A stretch of DNA of 22,678 nucleotides from Paulinella micropora (Eukaryota > Cercozoa > Imbricatea > Euglyphida). The notes under the pieces are model-generated. The model made no database searches. It had not been told where the DNA came from and saw nothing but the letters and a program-made list of their open reading frames with translations. Of the stretch, positions 8,015 to 15,052 are shown piece after piece; the first letter of the stretch is position 1, and every line of letters starts with the position of its first letter. Where the stretch lies: contig BJOX01000171.1 of the NCBI GenBank assembly GCA_009731375.1, forward strand, positions 205,094 to 227,771, given 5' to 3'. Position numbers and translations under genes: made by a program.

Positions 8015-8885
8015 NNNNNNNNNNNNNNNNNNNNNNNNNNNNNNNNNNNNNNNNNNNNNNNNNNNNNNNNNNNNNNNNNNNNNNNNNNNNNNNNNNNNNN
8101 NNNNNNNNNNNNNNNNNNNNNNNNNNNNNNNNNNNNNNNNNNNNNNNNNNNNNNNNNNNNNNNNNNNNNNNNNNNNNNNNNNNNNNNNNNNNNNNNNNNN
8201 NNNNNNNNNNNNNNNNNNNNNNNNNNNNNNNNNNNNNNNNNNNNNNNNNNNNNNNNNNNNNNNNNNNNNNNNNNNNNNNNNNNNNNNNNNNNNNNNNNNN
8301 NNNNNNNNNNNNNNNNNNNNNNNNNNNNNNNNNNNNNNNNNNNNNNNNNNNNNNNNNNNNNNNNNNNNNNNNNNNNNNNNNNNNNNNNNNNNNNNNNNNN
8401 NNNNNNNNNNNNNNNNNNNNNNNNNNNNNNNNNNNNNNNNNNNNNNNNNNNNNNNNNNNNNNNNNNNNNNNNNNNNNNNNNNNNNNNNNNNNNNNNNNNN
8501 NNNNNNNNNNNNNNNNNNNNNNNNNNNNNNNNNNNNNNNNNNNNNNNNNNNNNNNNNNNNNNNNNNNNNNNNNNNNNNNNNNNNNNNNNNNNNNNNNNNN
8601 NNNNNNNNNNNNNNNNNNNNNNNNNNNNNNNNNNNNNNNNNNNNNNNNNNNNNNNNNNNNNNNNNNNNNNNNNNNNNNNNNNNNNNNNNNNNNNNNNNNN
8701 NNNNNNNNNNNNNNNNNNNNNNNNNNNNNNNNNNNNNNNNNNNNNNNNNNNNNNNNNNNNNNNNNNNNNNNNNNNNNNNNNNNNNNNNNNNNNNNNNNNN
8801 NNNNNNNNNNNNNNNNNNNNNNNNNNNNNNNNNNNNNNNNNNNNNNNNNNNNNNNNNNNNNNNNNNNNNNNNNNNNNNNNNNNNN
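8015..8885. other. assembly gap (871 N) inside the capsid gene
   Basis: All bases are unknown. The gap should hold the second half of the capsid protein and, if its estimated size is right, little else. Confidence 0.95.
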
Positions 8886-8928
8886 TATCGGTTTATTTAC
8901 ATTTGGACTATAATTTCCCTTATTATAT

Positions 8929-9156
8929 ATGATATTTTTGGACAATATAGATAAATTGTTTAAGTTGATAACGGCTATCAACGAGTGCCGTTTGAAACTA
9001 AAAAAAGATATAATCCCGTGCGGGACTAATATGGATCAGTTGTATCGGTATTTAAGGAAATACCATGCACCAATTGTTGAGGAAATGACAAAAAAAACAA
9101 ATATTAACAATCTAGCAGTAGAGATAGAAAAAAAGTTTGAAAGCCTGTATTTTTGA
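8929..9156 (+). CDS. small viral protein, unknown
   Basis: A 75-residue helical, Lys-rich protein starting 15 bases after the probable end of the capsid gene, with CTTATTATATATG just before the ATG acting as a likely promoter. Two Cys (INECRLK and IIPCGTN) and a 'YRYLRKYHAPIVEEM' segment are the only marked features. No family is recognised. A stop is at 9154-9156, followed by a T-rich tract and a 326-N gap. The minus-strand fibre-like gene converges on it from the other side of that gap. Confidence 0.5.
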   Translation: MIFLDNIDKLFKLITAINECRLKLKKDIIPCGTNMDQLYRYLRKYHAPIVEEMTKKTNINNLAVEIEKKFESLYF

Positions 9157-9173
9157 AAGTGTGTATTTTTTTT

Positions 9174-9499
9174 NNNNNNNNNNNNNNNNNNNNNNNNNNN
9201 NNNNNNNNNNNNNNNNNNNNNNNNNNNNNNNNNNNNNNNNNNNNNNNNNNNNNNNNNNNNNNNNNNNNNNNNNNNNNNNNNNNNNNNNNNNNNNNNNNNN
9301 NNNNNNNNNNNNNNNNNNNNNNNNNNNNNNNNNNNNNNNNNNNNNNNNNNNNNNNNNNNNNNNNNNNNNNNNNNNNNNNNNNNNNNNNNNNNNNNNNNNN
9401 NNNNNNNNNNNNNNNNNNNNNNNNNNNNNNNNNNNNNNNNNNNNNNNNNNNNNNNNNNNNNNNNNNNNNNNNNNNNNNNNNNNNNNNNNNNNNNNNNNN
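9174..9499. other. assembly gap (326 N)
   Basis: Unknown sequence between two convergent genes. It must contain the 3' end of the minus-strand fibre-like gene. Confidence 0.95.
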
Positions 9500-10429
9500 A
9501 AATTCTCAAAGTAGATTATGTTATAATTCGTTTTGCTGTTGAATGTGGCGCGGTTTCTAATAGTAAATATGGCATTCTCAGTTGATCCTATAGTTTTGAC
9601 ATTGTCATACGAATTAGTAATAGCAATAGTCCTATCAATATTCCCTTCAACTGCCAAAAACATGCTAGCCGTTTTCATTACAACGGATGCCAGACTTGAC
9701 GAATACGCCTTCGCATAAATAGCAAACGCCGCCTGATCCAATGATGGAGTAGTAGCAGTGCTCGCGTATTTAATCGCATGAATTACTTCCATTCGTCCAG
9801 TGCGCGGGTTTTCAATTTTAAATGTAATCTGACCGCTACCCAGATATTGGACGACTATTTCAAACACATTCAATTTGGTAAAATCAATCGCGGGGAAGTT
9901 TCCAGTATTATTACATTTATCAACATTCCACGCATATTGACTAACTACATTTTCTACGCTTCCCGCCGTTCTTACAACAGACATTCCCAAACTTGATTGT
10001 CTAAAACATAAATTGTCTGCTGGTGTGCCTATGCCAATATCGCAATTGAAACTATCTGCGGCNNNNNNNNNNGCGGTAGATGATGGAAACAACGCGGAGA
10101 ATCTAGCAACTAAACCCATACCACTTCTATATTTTGCTCTTTCAATAGTCGTAATCTGCGCGGTTGAATTACCAGAGGCCGATGTCGTTAAAACCGCCAT
10201 TGAATTAGCAGTTGATACCACCCCGCCGTTTGTTTCTGTTTTGTCAAAGAAACGAGTATTAATGCCATAAGTGAATACATTTTGTAATACTGGCGACTAA
10301 AGTGGCCGTTCTCAATTCTCCGAAGGCAGTTGTTGGCAAAGCGTCTTTAATATTATCTATTGATAAAGAAGATGATGACGATGTAGATGATGACGATGGT
10401 GTATTCGTGCTTTGACCAAACAAATTCAT
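9500..10429 (-). pseudogene. fibre/adhesion-like virion protein, frameshifted and 3'-truncated
   Basis: Reading starts at an ATG (10427-10429) after an AT-rich promoter. The first frame gives MNLFGQ, a Ser/Thr-rich stretch and 'TAFGELRTA', then runs to a stop at 10259-10261. Reading resumes in another frame, open from 10296 leftward, with 'FTYGINTRFF'. The switch must lie between 10262 and 10296. Downstream come a 10-N gap (10063-10072), 'YAWNVDKCN', 'DFTKLNVFEIVVQYLGSG', 'ITFKIENPRTGRMEVIHAIK' and 'PSLDQAAFAIYAKA', ending in the gap at 9499. The AFGELR opening and the order NVDK, D-x-TK-x-N-x-F, QYLG-G-ITF, ENP-TGR, H-x-I resemble virion proteins widespread in marine phages and algal viruses, thought to be beta-sandwich tail or fibre parts. 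The exact role is inferred. It may be truly broken or carry a sequencing indel. Confidence 0.6.
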
Positions 10430-10485
10430 TTTTATTATATATGTAAGTCTTTTTTTTTTCAAAAATAGACTTTATAATATAAAAC
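10430..10485. promoter_or_regulatory. divergent promoter region
   Basis: A 56-bp spacer between the fibre-like gene (minus) and the 78-residue gene (plus). It holds TATTATATATG near the minus start, a T10 tract in the middle, and CTTTATAATATAAAA just before the plus-strand ATG. The TTATAATATAA core matches the palindromic motif at 1841 and 5079, supporting a shared viral promoter element. Confidence 0.5.
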
Positions 10486-10722
10486 ATGTCAATAATAATA
10501 CGCGAATTGCCCGCGGATATCGTTGGCCACATAAGAACATTTGTTTATGCAGAAATGCCCCTGCCGAAATATACAGAAGAATTTTGCAATATATGTGGCT
10601 TGTCTCGCACATTCCGGTCGCATCCTCCGATTATAGCAGGAATTTCTATGGTGTGGATAGTATTGACTTTTTCACAATCTGCTCCATTAAATGCTACAGG
10701 CGAGAGTCTAATCTTAGAGTAA
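10486..10722 (+). CDS. small viral protein with CxxC, unknown
   Basis: A 78-residue protein opening with 'RELPADIVGHIRTFVY', a helix resembling the start of F-box-like or related small viral proteins. It is followed by 'EEFCNICGLSRTF', a single CxxC that would need a partner to bind zinc. The C-terminal half is hydrophobic without a clear membrane helix, so it may be truncated or out of frame there. The start is supported by the promoter-like TTATAATATAA immediately upstream. An overlapping minus-strand frame at 10545-10781 is less likely because it lacks any promoter and runs over the recombinase end. Confidence 0.45.
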   Translation: MSIIIRELPADIVGHIRTFVYAEMPLPKYTEEFCNICGLSRTFRSHPPIIAGISMVWIVLTFSQSAPLNATGESLILE

Positions 10723-10749
10723 AATATGGAGAGCCCCCATTGATTGTGG

Positions 10750-11679
10750 TTAAGTATTAGCCTTCTTTTTAATTCTAGCACTTCTTCTTAATGGTTGCTT
10801 CACTTCTTCTGGTTGCTTCACTTCTTCTGGTTGTTTCTCTTCTTCTGGCTTTTCCTTCTTCTGCTTTACAAACTCATTGACAAGCACTGCTCCTATCCCA
10901 CTTAATTGTCGTAGTTTAGTATTTGTTATTTGCCCCTCGTAATCGTTCCATATTTTTTCCAACAATTCAAGTTTATCTGCACGGCTCGCTCTCTTTCCTA
11001 ATGGTTCATATTTGCTTTCTTCTTCTCCGTTTTCGCTAACATTAGTTAAATTCAGATATAAATCTATCTTTCTTCTTAACTCTTCAAGTTCTGTTTTAAT
11101 CCCTTCTGCTTTAATCTCCTCAGGATCGGCCACATTTACCCACGAATACGAAAAACTTGTCATCATATCGCCGTGCCCCAGCACATTGCTTACCCATGTG
11201 TTATAGTTCTCCAACTTTGGATTGGCAAAATTGGAATAAGATAAACTTGCATACAACTTTCTCAGCATACTGCTCTTCTGTTTATAGTTCTCCAGCCACG
11301 GAAAGATTTTAATTATTCGTTTGTTTAACTCATTGTTTTTTTGTTTGTCTAATTGCCCGTCATCGTTGATAATAACCGCTTTCTTTTTCTTGAAATGATT
11401 TCTAATTGAATTTACTTTATCAATTACAAATTCGGGAGTAAAAAGAATAACTGGCCTTTCTGTCCAATTCTTCTTTTGCCCCTCCCGTTTCTTCGCTAGA
11501 TTATTCACTCTTAACCAACTCGGCTTATCAGGGATTAATTCATATGTATTCTTATCAAATATCTCTACGGGGCGGGCACCAGTTGCTATCATTAATGATA
11601 GCAGTTTCATATAGACATCATCGCTCATGATCATTTCATTCATTTTCGCCATCACATCCTTCGTGTATTTTTTCTTCAT
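10750..11679 (-). CDS. tyrosine recombinase catalytic domain (telomere-resolvase-like), C-terminal part
   Basis: The 309-residue frame holds a complete tyrosine-recombinase active site: Arg36 in 'IATGARPVEIF', a Lys-rich hairpin (K63-K70, candidates for the catalytic Lys), Arg140 in 'SSMLRKLYASLSY', His169 in 'VLGHGDMM' and the nucleophile Tyr178 in 'SFSYSWV', nine residues after the His as expected. The TGARPxE box and the LRKxYA form (in place of the HxLRH of phage integrases) suggest the protelomerase/telomere resolvase branch; that placement is inference. After the core comes a helix-turn-helix-like 'TKLRQLSGIGAVLVNEF' (255-270) and a tail of KQPEEV repeats ending in RRSARIKKK. Its own ATG at 11677-11679 is probably not the native start: the domain continues, one frame off, from the gene upstream. 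It is likely the enzyme that integrates the genome or resolves its ends. Confidence 0.75.
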   Translation of the reverse strand: MKKKYTKDVMAKMNEMIMSDDVYMKLLSLMIATGARPVEIFDKNTYELIPDKPSWLRVNNLAKKREGQKKNWTERPVILFTPEFVIDKVNSIRNHFKKKKAVIINDDGQLDKQKNNELNKRIIKIFPWLENYKQKSSMLRKLYASLSYSNFANPKLENYNTWVSNVLGHGDMMTSFSYSWVNVADPEEIKAEGIKTELEELRRKIDLYLNLTNVSENGEEESKYEPLGKRASRADKLELLEKIWNDYEGQITNTKLRQLSGIGAVLVNEFVKQKKEKPEEEKQPEEVKQPEEVKQPLRRSARIKKKANT

Positions 11680-13006
11680 TTTTCTGCTTCACATCTTTCT
11701 TGTATCCTTCTACGATTTCAATTCTTTCATCTTCGTTCAAATTGAAGTATTTATCTAGTTTGGACATTTCATAAACTTTTTCACTTTGATTTGGTTTAAT
11801 TGCCTTCATTCTAACTTCAGATATTCGTTGTCGTCTTGATTGTAAATTTGGATAAATTATGACATATTTAGGGTAAATAACTTTTAATGTTTCCAGTGCT
11901 TCTTCGTCAGTAGTTTTATTAGAAAATAATAACATTATAGAATTATGGAAGGCGATTGACGGCTTATGGTCACTATCAAAATGATTAGACACTACATTAT
12001 AAATTTTTTGTTCGGTGTCTGCTACTNNNNNNNNNNNNNNNNNNNNNNNNNNNNNNNNNNNNNNNNNNNNNNNNNNNNNNNNNNNNNNNNNNNNNNNNNN
12101 NNNNNNNNNNNNNNNNNNNNNNNNNNNNNNNNNNNNNNNNNNNNNNNNNNNNNNNNNNNNNNNNNNNNNNNNNNNNNNNNNNNNNNNNNNNNNNNNNNNN
12201 NNNNNNNNNNNNNNNNNNNNNNNNNNNNNNNNNNNNNNNNNNNNNNNNNNNNNNNNNNNNNNNNNNNNNNNNNNNNNNNNNNNNNNNNNNNNNNNNNNNN
12301 NNNNNNNNNNNNNNNNNNNNNNNNNNNNNNNNNNNNNNNNNNNNNNNNNNNNNNNNNNNNNNNNNNNNNNNNNNNNNNNNNNNNNNNNNNNNNNNNNNNN
12401 NNNNNNNNNNNNNNNNNNNNNNNNNNNNNNNNNNNNNNNNNNNNNNNNNNNNNNNNNNNNNNNNNNNNNNNNNNNNNNNNNNNNNNNNNNNNNNNNNNNN
12501 NNNNNNNNNNNNNNNNNNNNNNNNNNNNNNNNNNNNNNNNNNNNNNNNNNNNNNNNNNNNNNNNNNNNNNNNNNNNNNNNNNNNNNNNNNNNNNNNNNNN
12601 NNNNNNNNNNNNNAAGTTTTTCGTTTTCAATCCCTCTAAGAATTCTATCTTGGACAACTTTGCTAAACTCGCTCCTATGCTCTCTCCTCCACTCTTTGAA
12701 TAATTTTCTTTCTTTTTCAATCCTCCTCAATTCATTCTTTCTGTTCCTATCATATTCTCTATCCTCCTCAACATTATCTCTTTCATTATCCAATCTTCTA
12801 ATCATAATGTCAATTGCTCTCATTTTGGTTAGGTCTGGTTTCATTTTCTCCTTCAATAATTCTATTTCTTTATTTGCTTTGGCTACTCTTTCTTCACATC
12901 TTATTCTATACTTCTTCAAATTAGTCTTACTCTCCTTCGTCGTCTTAAAGACATCAATCCATTCTTCAATCGTTCTGTCTTCCCTACTTACTAGGTTCTC
13001 ACTCAT
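11636..13006 (-). pseudogene. N-terminal part of the recombinase, frameshifted and gap-containing
   Basis: From the ATG at 13004-13006 about 130 residues are visible. They begin 'MSENLVSREDRTIEEWIDVF' and continue as a long charged coiled coil. A 587-N gap (12027-12613) follows, then about 130 more residues (including 'NSIMLLFSNKTTDEEALETL' and 'YPKYVIIYPNLQSRRQR') up to a stop at 11636. The 3' end overlaps the catalytic frame by 44 bases, and a run of six A on the coding strand (11668-11673) is an obvious indel site there. A size of roughly 750 residues in total, with a helical N-terminal DNA-clamping domain before the catalytic core, would fit the telomere resolvase layout. The frame is open further upstream to 13093, but those codons run through GC-rich repeats and are not likely coding. 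Confidence 0.6.
12027..12613. other. assembly gap (587 N) inside the recombinase
   Basis: Unknown bases; the recombinase frame is open on both sides. Confidence 0.95.
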
Positions 13007-13030
13007 TCTGTTTATGAGGATGTTCTGGCA

Positions 13031-13091
13031 GTTTTGCCCGCTTGTCTGGCGGGCAGGCGGGCAGGCGGGCACACGGCATTGTTTTGCCCGC
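13031..13091. repeat. GC-rich iteron-like repeats upstream of the recombinase
   Basis: Three perfect tandem copies of GGCGGGCA (13048-13071) lie between two direct copies of GTTTTGCCCGC (13031-13041 and 13081-13091). The TGCCCGC parts can pair with the GCGGGCA units. This is a sharp GC island in AT-rich viral DNA, 25-85 bases upstream of the recombinase start, so it may be an operator or binding site. Confidence 0.6.
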
Positions 13092-13227
13092 ACACTTTTA
13101 CTGGATGCTGATAATTATTTTTTTCCTTTTCTACGTGTCGTCCCTGCTCCACTTTTTTTCCAGATTATCTCTTAAGTTGGATGTGTATGTTTTTATGGTT
13201 GTAATTGTTGCGAAATTGTTGCGAGAG

Positions 13228-13300
13228 TTTCCGATGGATGAATGGTAAGGGGGCTCGCACTCGGTTTTCCGTGTTGCGGGTTCAATTCCCACTCGTAAAA
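13228..13300 (+). tRNA. possible degenerate tRNA-like sequence
   Basis: A 73-nt stretch laid out like a tRNA. Acceptor arms TTTCCGA (13228-13234) and TCGTAAA (13293-13299) pair at six of seven positions. A T-arm GCGGG-TTCAATT-CCCAC abuts the 3' acceptor arm with four of five pairs. The internal B box GGTTCAATTCC (13279-13289) fits GWTCRANNC, and an A-box-like TGGATGAATGG (13235-13245) sits at the right place. I cannot fold a convincing anticodon or D stem, so it is a pseudo-tRNA, a tRNA-derived element or chance. Confidence 0.3.
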
Positions 13301-13546
13301 CATCATCTACGCTTTCGCCTTATTTTTTTTTATTTTTTTTTGTCCTATTACCTTTTTACTTTTGGCGGAGCGGTGTGATGAGTTTCTTTTTTGAGGTGCT
13401 TTACTCGTTTATTTCGTTTTCCTTTATTGGCTTTTATTTTTTACAAAATTTAGCAGTCATTATTAATTTGTTATGTTATTTTCATTTCATTTTTGCGTTG
13501 TTCGTTGTGTGGATTTCCACTGGATTTCCATCACCACACATTGGAT

Positions 13547-13621
13547 AAAGGGCGGACGACTGCGAGAGAGGGCAGAGGGAGATTTATTAAAATTCATCTT
13601 TCTGCCCCCTGTCCGCCCTTT
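13547..13621. repeat. long imperfect inverted repeat
   Basis: AAAGGGCGGAC (13547-13557) pairs perfectly with GTCCGCCCTTT (13611-13621). Inside, GGGCAGA (13570-13576) pairs with TCTGCCC (13601-13607) around an AT-rich loop. It is a possible RNA terminator-like hairpin or a recombination site. Confidence 0.6.
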
Positions 13622-13647
13622 GGCCTTGGGAGCCGAAACCCTTTATA

Positions 13648-13675
13648 TATGTCTATATGAATTCATATAGACATA
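13648..13675. repeat. 28-bp perfect palindrome
   Basis: TATGTCTATATGAA (13648-13661) followed directly by its exact reverse complement (13662-13675), with no spacer and an EcoRI-like GAATTC at the centre. A chance palindrome of this size is improbable even in AT-rich DNA. It lies between the recombinase and the large terminal palindrome and is preceded by ACCCTTTATATATG, similar to ACCCTTATATATAC at the outer edge of that palindrome. Confidence 0.85.
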
Positions 13676-13783
13676 CTTTTTTTTTTTATTTTTCTTATAT
13701 AAGGTTGGACACCCTGTCCAAAGTAAAAAAGTATTAATAATAAGTATAATAACATATAAAATCCTTTAAAAAACATAATAAAA

Positions 13784-13817
13784 AGTGTCCGAGGGCTTAA
13801 AACTGAAGTCGGACACT
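13784..13817. repeat. GGACAC hairpin
   Basis: AGTGTCCGA (13784-13792) pairs perfectly with TCGGACACT (13809-13817) over a 16-nt loop. Two more GGACAC motifs flank it, in GGACACCCTGTCC upstream (from about 13705, itself a small palindrome) and in TTGGACACTATG downstream. Confidence 0.6.
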
Positions 13818-13862
13818 GCCAACGTAGGGATTGGACACTATGTAGGAAGCGGTATTTAATAA

Positions 13863-13893
<31 letters not shown>

Positions 13894-13967
13894 NNNNNNN
13901 NNNAGATTAAACATAAGGGAAGTATAGATTTTATATTAAGGGTAAGGGGATTATATGTATATAACCA

Positions 13968-14255
13968 ATGGATACCGACACAAAACAGCAACGATACCAG
14001 AAAAAATATAGAGAAAATCATCCCGATAAAATAAAGGAAATCCAAAAGAGATATGTGGAAAAGAATAGAGCCAAAATAAATGCATACAATAGGGAATACT
14101 ACAAGAAAAATAAAGCCAAAGTACAGCAAATGAAGCAGAGATACAGAGACGACAACAAAGACAAGATAAAAGAATACAATAAAGATTATTACAAAAAGAA
14201 ACATGATGTGAGCACTAATCCTGACATTGAATTTTTAAAGACACTTGAGTTCTAA
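13968..14255 (+). CDS. Lys/Tyr-rich helical repeat protein
   Basis: A 95-residue, highly basic protein made of about four imperfect 17-18-residue units with the pattern Y-x-x-x-N-x-x-K-I-K-x-x-x-x-x-Y (for example 'YRENHPDKIKEIQKRY' and 'YRDDNKDKIKEYNKDY'), then a short acidic end. Similar Asn-Lys-Ile-Lys/Tyr-Tyr repeat proteins occur in giant viruses and their relatives and are thought to bind nucleic acid, often near mobile nucleases. It is the last gene before the terminal palindrome, 64 bases from its left arm, so a role in binding viral ends is possible but unproven. Confidence 0.6.
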   Translation: MDTDTKQQRYQKKYRENHPDKIKEIQKRYVEKNRAKINAYNREYYKKNKAKVQQMKQRYRDDNKDKIKEYNKDYYKKKHDVSTNPDIEFLKTLEF

Positions 14256-14261
14256 CTTAAT

Positions 14262-14313
14262 AACCCCCCAACCCCCCGTTTCAACTTCGTTGAACCCGCC
14301 CCCCTTCCCCCCT
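14262..14313. other. C-rich tract with a small perfect hairpin
   Basis: Runs of C (CCCCCCAACCCCCC, then CCCGCCCCCCTTCCCCCC) surround TTCAAC-TTC-GTTGAA (14280-14294), a 6-bp stem with a three-base loop. It separates the last gene from the large palindrome. It resembles C-rich end-proximal sequence; its function is unknown. Confidence 0.5.
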
Positions 14314-14319
14314 ATGACC

Positions 14320-14721
14320 ATTTGTATATATAAGGGTTGTCTATCCGCAAAGTATGAAAAAAGCCGTTAGAATGTGTAAAACCTTCAACTGATACAACGA
14401 AAAAAGTGTCTAACCCTTATGAAAACTATCAAATGTTTTCTAAAAATCAACAAACTAAGCACATTTAGAAAGAATTAAGACATATTAAGCACATTGTCCA
14501 TATAAACTTTGTTTATATATATTTTTATCTAGTAAAAATATGGACTATGTGCTTAATATGTCTTAATTCTTTCTAAATGTGCTTAGTTTGTTGATTTTTA
14601 GAAAACATTTGATAGTTTTCATAAGAGTTAGACACTTTTTTCGTTGTATCCGTTGAAGGTTTTACACATTCTAACGGCTTTTTTCATACTTTGCGGATAG
14701 ACAACCCTTATATATACAAAT
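14320..14721. repeat. 402-bp terminal palindrome with T-shaped centre
   Basis: The left arm 14320-14500 and right arm 14541-14721 are reverse complements over 181 bp with no indels and three mismatches (14390/14651, 14415/14626, 14495/14546). The 40-bp centre is not palindromic as a whole. Instead it holds two adjacent hairpins: TATAAAC-TTT-GTTTATA (14501-14517) and ATTTTTA-TCTAG-TAAAAAT (14521-14539). The layout A-BB'-CC'-A' is that of a T-shaped terminal hairpin. The sequence is non-coding apart from a mirrored short frame starting [12 protein letters not shown] in each arm. It forms the right boundary of the viral part; microsatellite follows directly. It may be the end of the viral genome, an unrolled hairpin telomere, or an unrelated fold-back element. 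Confidence 0.9.
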
Positions 14722-14857
14722 ATGCATATGTATATGCATATGCATATGTATATGCATATGCATATGTATATGTATATGTATATGTATATGCATATGCATA
14801 TGCATATGTATATGTATATGCATATGCATATGCATATGCATATGCATATGTATATGC

Positions 14858-14911
<54 letters not shown>

Positions 14912-14978
14912 TTATGTTTATGTTTATGTTTATGTATATGTATATGTATATGTATATGCATATGCATATGCATATGTA

Positions 14979-15045
<67 letters not shown>

Positions 15046-15052
15046 TTATATT
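14720..15052. repeat. TATGCA/TATGTA hexanucleotide microsatellite
   Basis: An alternating purine-pyrimidine array of TATGCA, TATGTA, TTTATG and TGTATG units starting exactly at the outer end of the palindrome. Long frames within it are repeat translations, not genes. Confidence 0.9.

Larger units (their letters stand above)
13092..13967. other. non-coding stretch between recombinase and right-end gene
   Basis: No convincing gene. It contains a tRNA-like sequence (13228-13300), T-rich tracts, a strong inverted repeat (13547-13621), a 28-bp palindrome (13648-13675), several GGACAC motifs (13703-13840), a C20-A9 run and a 10-N gap (13894-13903). The density of inverted repeats suggests a regulatory, replication or recombination region near the viral end. 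Confidence 0.6.

Noticed and set aside
10545-10781. 78-residue minus-strand frame overlapping the recombinase end
   Set aside because: Overlaps both the recombinase and the better-supported plus-strand gene, and has no promoter-like sequence or recognisable motif.
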